From Venturia oleaginea (Eukaryota; Ascomycota; Dothideomycetes; Venturiales; Venturiaceae), in NCBI GenBank assembly GCA_013176395.1, contig JABMLP010000006.1, positions 682,001 through 746,000 of the forward strand: a stretch of DNA of 64,000 nucleotides, in the 5' to 3' direction. The notes under the pieces are model-generated. The model had not been told where the DNA came from and searched no databases. It saw only the letters and a list, made by a program, of their open reading frames with translations. Both the position numbers and the translations under genes were made by a program. Every line of letters begins with the position of its first letter. The stretch's first letter is position 1. Shown one piece after another: positions 12,792 through 23,207 of the stretch.

Positions 12792-15473
12792 TTGATTGAT
12801 TGATTGATTGATTTTATCCTACTCGGTTGCAGCCGCTTAATCACGCAGCTATGCCCGGTTAGGGGGACTTCATCAGACAGCCGACACGTGATATGATCTA
12901 CCACGTCCCACTTCGCCCTGCTTACCAAAACAAGACCAGCTATCCCCTCGATCCCCCCTCTTTTCCCTCAACCACTATTTCCAAATGCCCAATGGCTCTT
13001 GTAAATATCGGTTGTTCTACCAGTACATCTGTGCTATCTAGATTCCGGGAGGCAATGCCTCATATTTCGCTTTCCGTCTACCTACAGTCTCCCCTCAATG
13101 CTCAGCGTCGTCTGCGCGTTTTCGATCCCACTATGCCCAAGGACCCGCGTCTGTTCCATGAATCTGATAGCTTTTGTGGCTAACTTATGCGTAGTCAAGA
13201 TATTCCGGAGGTTGTTTCGTCCTGGGAAGCGGCCCAACTCGTCTCTCCGGATGTCCCGGAACTTGCGGCATTCCAGGAGGATATGGGCTACGGTCTGCAT
13301 CCCTTCACGGCAGTCACACCTAGAGTCTGGGATACCTTGGACACGTCGGCTGAAGAGGAAGGCCTTGAGCCCTATCTTTTCAGTTCTCATCTGTACGAGG
13401 ATCGCACTTTCTCGCTTGCTCCGGTCTTGATGGAGTTGGAGCACCCTTTTAGTAGGCTTAGGTGTGTATCTCCTCGTGGCTTTCCCCTTTGTCTCGGATT
13501 TCCAGCTAGTCAACCATTGTTTATTCACTACCTTCCAGCACCACGTCTTGATTGTCGTTCTTAGCGGGTACAGTTCCGGTGGCATATCAGCTCTTGGTCC
13601 TTTCTCTCCGTCTTCTCTCCATCCAGTGGCCTCCCTGGCGGCTTGGTCAGCGGCCTCGTTCCCGTCAATTCCCTCGTGGGCAGGGATCCATCGGATGTTC
13701 ACGATAGCTCCGTACTCGTGAAGTTGTGTGATCCGTTGTACAACCCGCTTGACAATGTATGCTCCTGATCGGCCTTCCGGCCTTGTCAGCGAGCGTATCG
13801 CTGCCTGGTTGTCGGTGAAGATATTGATGTCTCTCCGTTCGTTTCCTGCCTCGATGTCTGTTTGAACCATATGCAGCGCTAGATTTATTCCTTGAAGTTC
13901 AGCTGCGTACACCGTGGAGGTCGTCTCAGGGCCCATATACGTGCTTCTCGTCTGTCTTTTCAGCGGCCAGACTGCTGCAGCTCCTATATGTCCGTCTATG
14001 CTACTCCCATCTGTATAGATGCAAATATTACCCTCGACTCTAGTGACGGAGTCGTGCTCAGAGTGTGCCGCTTCATCGCTTGGTGCGATATGTGTCTTTG
14101 GGCCTTGCCACCATGGTGCTGCTACGAACGGCGGGATTGTCTCTCGCTTGTCGAGATTTGCTGCTCCTTTCTCTTCGGCGTCTCGATATATGTTGTATAA
14201 TGGGCTATCGTAGCTTGCTCGTTGTCTTGACCTTGGTTCTCCGAATTGAGTATCTAGCAGTTTAGGGAGGTCTTGGCACGTGAGTATACGGCTGAGGGTT
14301 TCAGTGTTGTGTTTCCAGATTTGTTGTTCGACTGGGAGCAGGTAGGTCTCTATGTCGAGGGCGACTCTGGATGTCGCTTTGAACGCTCCACAGATAATTC
14401 GTGCTGCACGTGCTTGGATTGACTGAAGTGTGTCGAGCGTTTTTCTCGTGTATGGTTTTCCCCTCATTCCTGAATTCGACCAGATTGAACACGCGTACAT
14501 CATCTGAGGGACTACTACTCCGCGGTAGATTTTTCGCATATCTAGCAGACTGACGCCCCATGTTGAGCTGCCCAGAGAGCACAGTGCGTTCACTGTTTTT
14601 GTAGTTTTCCGCTTGATTTCTTCGATGTGTTCCTTCCATTGGAGTTTGCTGTCTAGCGTCACGCCTAGATATTTGCACGTTGTCTTAGGCGCAATGCATC
14701 CCCATGCCGTTTGAACGGGCTGTTGTGTGTTTATACGGGTGCGTCTTCTTGTGAAGTGTGTCAGTTGGAACTTTTCTGGGGCGAATTTTGATGCATGTGT
14801 CTTTGCCCAACAGTTTGCCTTTTCCAGCGCGTTTTCGAGTTTCTTGCACGTTTCTTCTGTTGTGTTGCCCCATGTAAGTATGGCTGCGTCATCGATATAG
14901 CCTGTAGCTGCAGTATCGTCGCCTGAGTCGCATTGCTCAATAAGGTCAGAGTTGTAGAATATGTATAAGATGGGGGATAGGGGCGATCCCTGTGGTACCC
15001 CAGTCTCGACCGTGTACTCGTCAGATTCGTAGCCATCGATGACAATTCGCGTGCGTCTATCGCTCAGGAAGCTAGCAATCCATCGTACTGTTCTCTCATC
15101 AACTTTTCTTTTCCGAAGATTGTGTAGGAGTCTCTTGTGGGATACGTTGTCGAAGGCGCCTGACACGTCAAGGAGCAGCAGGCTAGCGACTTGTCCTTTT
15201 CCGTTGTTCCAAGCGTTGTAGATTCTCTCGATTACAGCGTGTAGTGCGTGTTCCGTTGACCTTAACTTCCTGCCTCCCATGTGCATCCTTGGGATGACTT
15301 GGTGTGTTTCCACCAGGTAGCTAAGTCTTTTAGCGATTACTGCGTCCATGGCCTTGCCAATCGTATTCAGGAGCGCAATAGGTCGGTATGCCTTTGGAGT
15401 CGAGTAGTCGTCCTTCCCTGGTTTGCGTAGCACTACCGTGGTCGAGCTTTGGAAATGTGTCGGGTAGTGGCCC
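12792..15473 (-). mobile_element. Tad-like LINE, 5'-truncated, flanked by a 14-bp duplication
   Basis: The element reads on the minus strand and ends in a (tcaa)n tail at 12792-12813. A 3' untranslated region of about 270 bp precedes the tail. The 5' end stops abruptly at 15473, inside the reverse transcriptase region. A gag-like ORF1 and the endonuclease are therefore missing, the usual result of incomplete reverse transcription. An identical 14-bp sequence on both sides fixes the boundaries exactly. The preserved reading frame indicates a fairly recent insertion. Confidence 0.93.
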
Positions 15474-15475
15474 AT
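13082..15475 (-). CDS. LINE reverse transcriptase-RNase H, N-terminally truncated
   Basis: 797 codons are open. The first ATG is partly supplied by the target-site sequence, so it is a junction artefact and not the native start. The reverse transcriptase shows AYRPIALLNTIGKAMD, FDNVSHKRLL, GVPQGSPLSPILY and the active-site YIDDAAIL. An RNase H domain follows (IYTDGSSIDGHIGAAAVW, then AAELQGI, IFTDNQAAI and WIPAHEGIDGNEAAD). Near the C-terminus a Cys/His segment, CDCREGMQTVAHILLEC, matches the terminal zinc-finger-like motif of Tad/I-type ORF2 proteins. The apurinic endonuclease expected upstream is absent, so this copy cannot transpose alone. There are no stops or frameshifts within the retained part. 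Confidence 0.93.
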   Translation of the reverse strand: MGHYPTHFQSSTTVVLRKPGKDDYSTPKAYRPIALLNTIGKAMDAVIAKRLSYLVETHQVIPRMHMGGRKLRSTEHALHAVIERIYNAWNNGKGQVASLLLLDVSGAFDNVSHKRLLHNLRKRKVDERTVRWIASFLSDRRTRIVIDGYESDEYTVETGVPQGSPLSPILYIFYNSDLIEQCDSGDDTAATGYIDDAAILTWGNTTEETCKKLENALEKANCWAKTHASKFAPEKFQLTHFTRRRTRINTQQPVQTAWGCIAPKTTCKYLGVTLDSKLQWKEHIEEIKRKTTKTVNALCSLGSSTWGVSLLDMRKIYRGVVVPQMMYACSIWSNSGMRGKPYTRKTLDTLQSIQARAARIICGAFKATSRVALDIETYLLPVEQQIWKHNTETLSRILTCQDLPKLLDTQFGEPRSRQRASYDSPLYNIYRDAEEKGAANLDKRETIPPFVAAPWWQGPKTHIAPSDEAAHSEHDSVTRVEGNICIYTDGSSIDGHIGAAAVWPLKRQTRSTYMGPETTSTVYAAELQGINLALHMVQTDIEAGNERRDINIFTDNQAAIRSLTRPEGRSGAYIVKRVVQRITQLHEYGAIVNIRWIPAHEGIDGNEAADQAAREATGWREDGEKGPRADMPPELYPLRTTIKTWCWKVVNKQWLTSWKSETKGKATRRYTPKPTKRVLQLHQDRSKRESAILVQMRTEKIGLKAFLFSRRVQGIPDSRCDCREGMQTVAHILLECRKFRDIRRDELGRFPGRNNLRNILTTHKLATKAIRFMEQTRVLGHSGIENAQTTLSIEGRL

Positions 15476-15726
15476 GGGGATCAGAGGGCGGATGGCATTC
15501 TTCCTGTCGTGTTCAAAACGGCATCATGTGACTCATGTCCGGTTGTACCGCGGATGGCACGGCACGCGGGAGATGCCGAGATGGCCATGTTTGACAACGA
15601 ATCAGATAAGGTGCGAAGGTCAGCATCCCACCTCATCGCCGATTGTCTGCGCATTCTGGAGCACTACTTGGCTGCCATTGGTGACAGCTGGAGCCTGGTA
15701 ATGGGCGCTTTTCCTTTTATGGCAGA

Positions 15727-15992
15727 TCAAGGCAAGGCAAGGCAAGCAAGGCAAGGAAGGCAATACAAGGCAATACAAGGCAATACAATACAAGGCAATA
15801 CAATACAAGGCAATACAATACAAGGCAATACAATACAAGGCAATACAATACAAGGCAATACAAGGCAATACAATACAAGGCAATACAATACAAGGCAATA
15901 CAATACAAGGCAATACAATACAAGGCAATACAATACAAGGCAATACAAGGCAAGGCAGTACAAGGCAAGGCAAGGCAATATAAGGCAAGGGT
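15727..15992. repeat. Pentamer satellite (CAAGG / CAATA)
   Basis: The array is built from two 5-bp units, CAAGG and CAATA. Its core repeats the 15-bp higher-order unit CAAGG-CAATA-CAATA about a dozen times. Both edges decay into pure CAAGG-like runs. Because 15 is a multiple of three, the array is open in most of six frames and produces spurious ORFs with repeats such as IQGNT, TRQYN and LPCIV. It is not CRISPR: there are no spacers. It lies between the LINE target site and the HMG-box pseudogene. Confidence 0.92.
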
Positions 15993-16272
15993 ACTTGTCG
16001 AGACTCCCTTGCCCATGGGAATCAGACCACCATGAGCTGGTTTGGCATCTCAAGCGGTGCCTCCGGAGCTAGTGCCGGAGAAGCTGATGTTGAAGAGGGC
16101 CCGGAGGCTTTCCCTCAAATAGTGCCACCATACTATGCAATACAGCCCCCGTTATACCTCGTATCCTCGATATCAGACCACCTTTTACGAGACCGTCTTT
16201 CGCCAGATACATGTATCCCGAGTCCCCCATGACCCAGTCGTCTCCTTGCTTTCGATGGAAAAACTCTGATCC

Positions 16273-18640
16273 ATGGATCCTCTGGAAGCTAAACTTGAGC
16301 AGCTCGGCCTAGCTCGCTACGCCGCAGCACTGATTGAAAATGGCATCGAAAATTGGGCAACTGTTTTGGATATCACCGAGCGTGATTTGGACGAGCTTGG
16401 ATTCAAACGTGGTCATCGAAGGGTTCTTCAACACGAGATTGCCCTTCAGCGAGAGCCACCGCCTTCACCAGAAGATAGACGGACTCCGATGGCAAGTCAA
16501 CCTGGAAACGAAGGTCAACCACCAACGACAGCTGCTGTGGATTTGTCAAGTGCGTCACGAAATCGCCCAAAACGGAAACACAGATGGCATCCTCGGACCC
16601 ATCTCAATGCGCCTAAGCGACCAAAAACTGGTTATGTCAACTTTGCAGACCATCTGCGGACGGATGCAGAGGTTGGAGGAATGGCATTTGAGGAGAACGC
16701 CTGAGAGGTTGGTCGGCAATGGCAAGCTATGAATGCGGAAACGAAACAGCAGTGGGAAGTCCAGCTCGTAAGGCCCTACAATCATACAGGGACCAGATGG
16801 AGGCATATAAAAAGACAAAGCCTCACGAAGAGTACCAAGACTATCTTGAATCCTTCCAAAGAACTCCTGGGAAATCAGCCGGACAAAAATTCAAGTCCGA
16901 CAAGCCCTACAAATCCAATATGGAGTGCCAGAAGGCTCTCGAAAATGCCATGTTCGAACTTGGCCGATTCAAGATGGAGTACAACGACGTTGAGCCTTAC
17001 AGTCCCCACAGCTTGCCTCCCGAGGACATGTGCGAACATGCCATCGGCTATCTCAGTGAAGGAGCTGGGTCACTTATGCACTACTTCAGTGCACCAGCAG
17101 CCACGAGGATCATCTCGCGAGCGTATCATTCGGGAACAACACCTGATAACTTAACCCTCTTTGAGTTGTGTATCGCAGCCTCTTTAGGTACCCAATCAGA
17201 CACAGAGCGAGTCCGTCAGCAATTTGCTCGAAAATTGTTCGCCTCGACATACATGCTAGTCGATACTGTTGATATGGATTAAGGGTCTTATCTTCATGTC
17301 ATGAGGGTTCTGCTGTACTTTTCGACTTATTCTATAGTGGAAAAGCATCTCAGTGCTCGAGCATTCGTCAGTAAGTTTTGATATGAGATCAGATAATCAA
17401 TCAAACGCTAACATAGTATAAAGCTGCTGGACTAACCATCGCTAGATGGCAATATCCAAAATTACTACAAGGACACGAACCGAAAGAGTCCCGCGAAGAC
17501 TGGCGGAAAGTGTATCGATCTTTGATTTCCATGGAATGGTAAGCAAGTTGTCCTACTGACTACTCAACATCCTGACTCACCTGATTTAGCTGGCTATCAT
17601 CCACAATTGGCTACCCACCAGATAACATCTCTATCCATAGCAATAATGCCGTGGAAGCCAGTATCGCCCAATCTACGATCGAAAACGCCATCCAATGGCA
17701 CGCTGTCCAAGTCTCGATTATTGGAAGCGACATCTCGACAGCCACAAGTCAGCCCTACGAACAAGCAGCCAAACACGTCCGTCACTTCGTCAACCAACTC
17801 GACCTATGGCATATGAATCTCCCACCAGCTCTCCAACTCTTCAACCTCCTCTCAGCTCTCGGCTCCCCAAGCCTAGGCTCAGTCCAACAGCGACCCATGC
17901 TTCTAGTCCATCTCCTCCACCTCGGTGCCATAACAATGCTCCGCCGCCAACTCCTAGTCTCCGTCGAAGGAACCCTCTACGCCAGCCACCAAGCCCTCAC
18001 CGGCTCCACCCCAGCAGAAACCCACAAATACAGACAAGACGCCCAAGTCGCCGCCACCCAAATCGCACAGATTCTCGAAATCGTAAAAATATACGACCCG
18101 TCCACGCCGCGAGGCTGGTTAACCATCCCCGCCGCCTTGACAGCAACCAACGTCCTCCTCTTCGGCGCCGCACGCAGTCTGAGAGATCACATTGTGGGAG
18201 ATGTAGACGACCAACTCTCAAAAGCGAATGCCTGTCTCAACTCCCTTCATGACTGCACCGTCTCCGAACCCATCTCAGCTCGTTTCCAGGGTATGATGAA
18301 ACCGAGTTACGACGCGCTGCGCAGACTGCAACATCGCGCTTACAAGGACTCGAGGCAAGGAATGAGTTAGGCTGGTAATAGAAGTAGTATATAGCCTGAT
18401 AGCAAGATCCGCATCCACGATTTACTGGAGCCGACAGGTTCGAGTTCGCCGACGAGTGGAGCGTTGGAGAATGCGGATTTGAGGAAAGCGATTAGTGAGG
18501 AGGCTGGTGATATTGTTGTTCATACTGGTATGATTTTGAAGGATCCGTTTGGGAGGATGCAGAGTGGGCCGAGGGCATTTGGGGTTGGAGAGTATCCCAC
18601 GCCGCCGCCGATGGATACGCCGTCGTCTTGGTTTCGGTGA
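16273..18640 (+). pseudogene. Transcription factor with SAM, HMG-box and fungal-specific domains, decayed
   Basis: Residues 1-60 form a SAM domain (LEQLGLARYAAALIENGI). An HMG box follows after a basic linker (APKRPKTGYVNFADHL, later SYRDQMEAYKKTK). A long fungal-specific regulatory region comes next (VMRVLLYFSTYSIVEKHL, then LLLVHLLHLGAITMLRRQLL) and the frame ends at a TGA at 18638. Introns 17371-17423 and 17539-17589 are well formed. Four in-frame stops break the gene: TGA at 16702, TAA at 17280, and TAG at 18368 and 18392. Each is one C-to-T change away from an Arg or Gln codon. There is also a one-base frameshift near 16755. The same HMG segment in inverted form at 12.0-12.4 kb keeps the correct frame across that point, supporting a deletion here. 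Decay by RIP-like mutation is inferred. Confidence 0.85.
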
Positions 18641-19536
18641 TGGGGTGGTTTTTCCGAACTCACATACATCTTGGATAAGATTGATATATGGAAAGATGTT
18701 TGGGGCTTGTGGGTTTGGTGAATTTTTTGCTTTGCTTCGGCGTTGGCTGTTTGTTCGATTTGATACCTACATGCAAATGCTATGCATACGATGTTGAAAT
18801 CCATCCAAGATATCTAGAAGATGTTAGCTCTCACACGAAAAGATATAACTTATGATTGATGACCTCACCATAATCTTCACAACTCCATCTTGTAAGATTC
18901 TTCCACCATTCCCCTGCTATTCTCACACCCAACCAACTGCCAATGCGCTAACAATCGTTGCTGCGCCGCCCATGCGGCCATCCCCATACCTCTACCCTCT
19001 GTATTCCTCCTCATCCCTCCTCATCCCAGCCGTACCTTACCCTAACCACCTCTTTCCTACAAACAAAATCCCAAAACATCGAATCTGAAGTTTGACCAAC
19101 TGAAATAACCCCGGTGCAAAGGGAATTTATCACGATTTTTGTATAATTGATCGTCCCGAAGTTCTGGTCTCGGAGAAAGAAAGAGCGACGGACGTAGGGA
19201 CATGTCATGGTTGTTTGCAATGACGAGATCTGAGACTTTCGGAGATATAAAATGTCTAGACTACATACATGTATTAACTAAGAAGAAAGACGAGTACAGG
19301 GAAAAGTGAAAGGAATACCAGCAAAGTGATAGAACCATAATTTTGGAAGGGAGTTGACAAGATTTGAACTTTGAGAGAAAGAAAAAAAAGGCTTGACGCC
19401 AGAGATCGCTTTCCTACCTTCGAAAGTAAAATGATAGTGGAGAAATGTATTTATGTCCAACTCGCTGAATTATATCACTGGTGGTGCTCCGCTTCAATAA
19501 CCAAGCCCTAGCTGAATGGAAATTATTGTACAACAT
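18641..19536. other. Intergenic, no supported gene
   Basis: About 900 bp with 3' flanks of two convergent genes. No domain, repeat or RNA gene was recognised. Confidence 0.45.
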
Positions 19537-20379
19537 TTACAGTTCGCTCTTGCCAGTAAGAACTTTCTGTTTAGTATCCTTGGATTCGGAACTACTGGGG
19601 TCAGTACGTGCTGAATCAGGAAGTGTGAGAAATTCATACCTGCTACCATGGTTCTTGAGCGAAGCAACCACCCTGACAGTCTTGATGAGATCATCCCGGC
19701 AGATGCAGTCAGCGGAGCACTCCTGAGGACCGCAAACTCTAGGAATTGAAGCTATAGGGGTGTCTGGGTTGATGAAGGCTAGCAATCTCGAGGCAGAGCA
19801 TTCGCACCATGACTCGCATGTGCCATCCACGCAGGGGTCCTTCTTCGCAACCTTGGATTCGATCAATGGTTCTTGCTCTTTGGGTGCGGAGAACAAACTC
19901 GTTGGAGCTGATTTTAAGCATCCTTTGTCAGAACCGCATTGGCAGTCATCCCAACACTGACACTCGGAGCAGGGGTCTTTGTGAACTTTTGGCGCACCAC
20001 CACTCGGACTTTTAGGTTTTGGGACTATAGGTATGGCTGGAGAGGTGGTAGTTCCATTGTTGTAATGAACACCATCTGGACATTTGGCAGCAGCATCAGG
20101 AGAAGGTCTATGATGATTAGCATTGTGGCTTTCAAATAGGCTGGAAGCATCGTACTTTGACTGAAAGGCGACTTGGTCGTCGCAAGGACAACAAGGAAGC
20201 TCCGAGACTTTGAGAGGGACTTGAATTGAGGATTTATCAATAGTCAAGTGATGAAGGGTCAGGCTTGTTGATGGCAATTTGAAGGCGAGCCCACAGCAGC
20301 CTTGCAAGCAAAGTTCTGAGTTTGCAATAGCGGAAACAAAGATTGCAGAAGCCAGTACGAGGGAAGATTGGAAAAGCAT
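19537..20379 (-). CDS. Cysteine-rich secreted protein with three C-x4-C-x3-C-x-C modules
   Basis: From the ATG at 20379 the product is 280 residues and starts with a signal peptide (MLFQSSLVLASAIFVSAIA). A longer in-frame start at 20418 would bury it. The mature part has 21 cysteines. Three modules share exactly the spacing C-x4-C-x3-C-x-C: DPCSECQCWDDCQC, DPCVDGTCESWCEC and VCGPQECSADCIC. Two cysteine clusters (LCLQGCCG and LPCCPCDD) lie nearer the N-terminus. A Pro/Ser/Thr linker separates the halves. A possible 45-nt in-frame intron near the C-terminus (gtatga donor) would remove YEFLTLPDSARTDPS-like residues without changing frame. I do not recognise the family. Disulfide-rich effector, adhesive or metal-binding roles are all possible. 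Confidence 0.75.
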   Translation of the reverse strand: MLFQSSLVLASAIFVSAIANSELCLQGCCGLAFKLPSTSLTLHHLTIDKSSIQVPLKVSELPCCPCDDQVAFQSKYDASSLFESHNANHHRPSPDAAAKCPDGVHYNNGTTTSPAIPIVPKPKSPSGGAPKVHKDPCSECQCWDDCQCGSDKGCLKSAPTSLFSAPKEQEPLIESKVAKKDPCVDGTCESWCECSASRLLAFINPDTPIASIPRVCGPQECSADCICRDDLIKTVRVVASLKNHGSRYEFLTLPDSARTDPSSSESKDTKQKVLTGKSEL

Positions 20380-21206
20380 GATGATGGAATAAGATTGAAG
20401 AACAATTGGAGAAGACAAGTGAATGGGTCGAGATGCGAAGAGAATGCTGGTGAATAGTGATATTAGTCTTCGATCTCCCCTTCTTATAGTTTGATTCTGC
20501 CTTCATGCTGGATTTGGAGTATGAAAATAGAAATGATCCCCTAGCCAATCGCGTTCGTCCGGTGTTGGAAAACTCGAAGAGACCCGCATCGTTGTTACCG
20601 TGGCTATAGAAGCTGAGAGGTTGAGGATGAAATGCACGTCGACCAGTTCACGGTAAGAAGGCAATCAGCCACAGTTCAATCAGTGATATCTGCGGCGTGT
20701 ATAACAGGGAATACAGACCGATGGGAGGAGCCGCTGTGTTATGAGAGGTGGGGAGAGGAGATGCTGACCTGAGGGCTGAGGCTTCAAGAAAATGCCGAGG
20801 TGGGGGGTTCCAAGATAGGTTAGTTGATGAAGCTAGTGCTGATGTGGGCAGTGCATAAATGGGATCTCTCACCTCCTCCATGCTCAAACACCAAACATCA
20901 CATCCACCCTTCAATTGGTCGTCGTGTTTTTGCGATGCCCGTATCAATGTCAGCCCGCCAGACTATTACCGCCCGTCATGGGCATCGAAAGCACAAATTC
21001 AACCTTTCCATTCTCCATTATCACTGCAGTCATCTTCGGGGTAGTCGAAACCTTCCAAAAAGACTACTGACACTGACCGAACTAGTTCAGAGAAACATGA
21101 TGACCGTCTCCACGTCTTCCTACATATAATCATTTCGATTACCAGCACCCTTCATAGCTCAGCAGCAACTCCTATTCGTTCCCAGAATGTGCTTCAACCT
21201 TGAAAG
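20380..21206. promoter_or_regulatory. Divergent intergenic region
   Basis: About 830 bp between the divergent starts of the cysteine-rich protein and the membrane protein. It must hold both promoters. No specific motif is claimed. Confidence 0.4.
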
Positions 21207-23207
21207 ATGACAATGAATCAAGATTCTCGACGGTTCGCTCAGTATGCACCCTTATCCATCCAAATGTTGCGTCTTGCTGACTATTCAAGGTATTTTCAAT
21301 TAGATTTAACGGAAGACCATATCCCACCGCCAGAAAATGTGTACGGACCACAACAGACTTCTGGCTCCGGAGAACATGTCATTATACAACCAAATCGATG
21401 GTCAAGATTATCCACCATGCCGGATTGGCCGTGGTCAAGGAATGCTCTGGAGCCCGAGTCGCCGGCAATCTTTCAGCCACTCAGTCATGAACTACCTCAA
21501 CTAAGCCTTGGAAATTTATCGGACGAGAGGAGTTCGCGTCTTGTATACGAGGGAAAAGACTTGGCCGACGACGAGGGCCTGAAGCTCAATTCGTTCGATC
21601 GTGATCTGAGAACTCGAAATGTCTCCATCGCGGTTTTGATCATTGTTTTGTCCCTCGGCATATTCTCTCTCGTCATCGGCACCCGCATCGTTCTATCCGG
21701 AAAAGTTCGCTTGCCATCTTTTCTGCTTGGAAAATATGTCAATGTCGGAAACGTCAACTATCCTTTCCCGGCCATCAAAACAACGAGGCACTATTTTAGT
21801 GGCCATCGAGTATTTCACATGCCCGAAGCTGCAGTCTTATCAGCATCTCTATCTCTCAACATACTACTTACTATACTGTTCGATTGCATGAATTACATCC
21901 AGACATGCACTCTTCGCTGGGCCTTGTGGCGGGAAGGCCGCTTGCAGTACAACTCAAATCCGCGACTGTTCACAAGCGCACGCAGCTTCGCACCGAACAG
22001 CTGGTATGTGAACGTGGTTTCAGGCACAGCTCTTGTACTCGGATATGGTGCAACATCAACTCTCACCTCTAGTGTCCACATGGTTGGACTCTCCAATGCC
22101 AGGGGTCGACTTATCACTCCCGCAATATCGCAAGGTTGGGCGCTTGATGTCAATGGCTGGTGTCTTGCAGGACTTGGCCTTGCACTTTTACTTCAAGGTT
22201 TGATATGCAGCTGGTGCCTCGCTCGAAGCCAACACGTGCCCACCTGGAGCGGCAATCCACTTAATACCGCACGCGTCTGCTCCATCAACCATCACTTGGA
22301 CGAGCTGGTTACAAGCGACTCGCGTAAATCCGATTTTCGTCGAAACAAGGAGCAGGAATTCCCTTCCACGTCTCGCTCATCTACACTCATACATTCCGAA
22401 AGGTTGAGGAGCAATGGCATTCTCCTAGCTGTCCCTTTGCCTCGACAACCTGCGATGAACATGCTAGTTGTACGCTCTAGGTCATTGACAAAGATCATTT
22501 GGGCCGTCTTTGCTTTGGTAGCAATTTGGACAATCATCGTGGCTGGCATCGGCCAGCGTTCAGGCAGCTGTTCTGCATCATATATCCGCAGCGCAAGCCA
22601 CACTTTCGACTTCATGGGTGTATGGCAAAACTATTGCCAAGTCATCACCATAACGTGGAAGGATGCTTACACAGGACGACGCGACTGGCTTGGCCTGATC
22701 ATTCATGGTCTCATTTTCGGCGTCATCAGCCTAGGGATTCACTGTGCAGAAGTTCTGACCGAGATGACGCGCGATGAGGCGATCTGGCGAAAAGCCACGA
22801 CCAGCGGCGCCAACCCTACCCTGGGATCGATCACTCACGCTACACTGAGCTGGCAATGCTGGATTCTGTTCGTCTTCAAATGTATTATGCCATGGATCTT
22901 TGGCTACGCCTTGGATACTACGCTTTCTATCCTCATGAATCTACTCCCAATCTTGACGATAGCAGTGCTCTTCTTGCTGCTGGGCTTGCTAATTGAGCTC
23001 CTCATCCGCCACAAGCCGAAAGGACCGCAGCCAGCGACATACGGGAATATTGAAGCTCTTGTATGTTTGATCGACAAGTGGCAGGACGGCAAGATATTTT
23101 GGGGTGACAAGGGTGCTGTGACGCAAACTGTCAGAAGAGCAGGGACATCAGGCCAACGCCTGGCAGATTTGCAAATGAGCTTTCTGTACCAAGGGCTCCG
23201 TGGGTGA
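21207..23207 (+). CDS. Multipass membrane protein, unknown function
   Basis: Single exon, 666 residues. The first ~135 residues are hydrophilic. Membrane segments follow: VSIAVLIIVLSLGIFSLVIG (about 139-158), a stretch in AAVLSASLSLNILLTILF, one around VVSGTALVLGYGATSTL, WCLAGLGLALLLQGLICSW, then after a basic loop IIWAVFALVAIWTIIVAGI, LGLIIHGLIFGVISLGI, WILFVFKCIMPWIFGYAL and ILTIAVLFLLLGLLIELLI. That makes about eight. The C-terminal tail (about 80 residues) contains YGNIEALVCLIDKWQDGKIFWGDKG, a soluble, conserved-looking element. The architecture matches uncharacterised filamentous-fungal membrane proteins. No transport or enzymatic motif is visible. Confidence 0.8.
   Translation: MTMNQDSRRFAQYAPLSIQMLRLADYSRYFQLDLTEDHIPPPENVYGPQQTSGSGEHVIIQPNRWSRLSTMPDWPWSRNALEPESPAIFQPLSHELPQLSLGNLSDERSSRLVYEGKDLADDEGLKLNSFDRDLRTRNVSIAVLIIVLSLGIFSLVIGTRIVLSGKVRLPSFLLGKYVNVGNVNYPFPAIKTTRHYFSGHRVFHMPEAAVLSASLSLNILLTILFDCMNYIQTCTLRWALWREGRLQYNSNPRLFTSARSFAPNSWYVNVVSGTALVLGYGATSTLTSSVHMVGLSNARGRLITPAISQGWALDVNGWCLAGLGLALLLQGLICSWCLARSQHVPTWSGNPLNTARVCSINHHLDELVTSDSRKSDFRRNKEQEFPSTSRSSTLIHSERLRSNGILLAVPLPRQPAMNMLVVRSRSLTKIIWAVFALVAIWTIIVAGIGQRSGSCSASYIRSASHTFDFMGVWQNYCQVITITWKDAYTGRRDWLGLIIHGLIFGVISLGIHCAEVLTEMTRDEAIWRKATTSGANPTLGSITHATLSWQCWILFVFKCIMPWIFGYALDTTLSILMNLLPILTIAVLFLLLGLLIELLIRHKPKGPQPATYGNIEALVCLIDKWQDGKIFWGDKGAVTQTVRRAGTSGQRLADLQMSFLYQGLRG

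Noticed and set aside
15727..15992. CRISPR-like array
   Set aside because: Units are adjacent and nearly identical with no variable spacers, and the host is a eukaryote.
15449..16072. Open frame of 207 codons across the pentamer array, with matching frames on the other strand
   Set aside because: Openness comes from the 15-bp repeat period; the encoded sequence is repetitive and has no domain.
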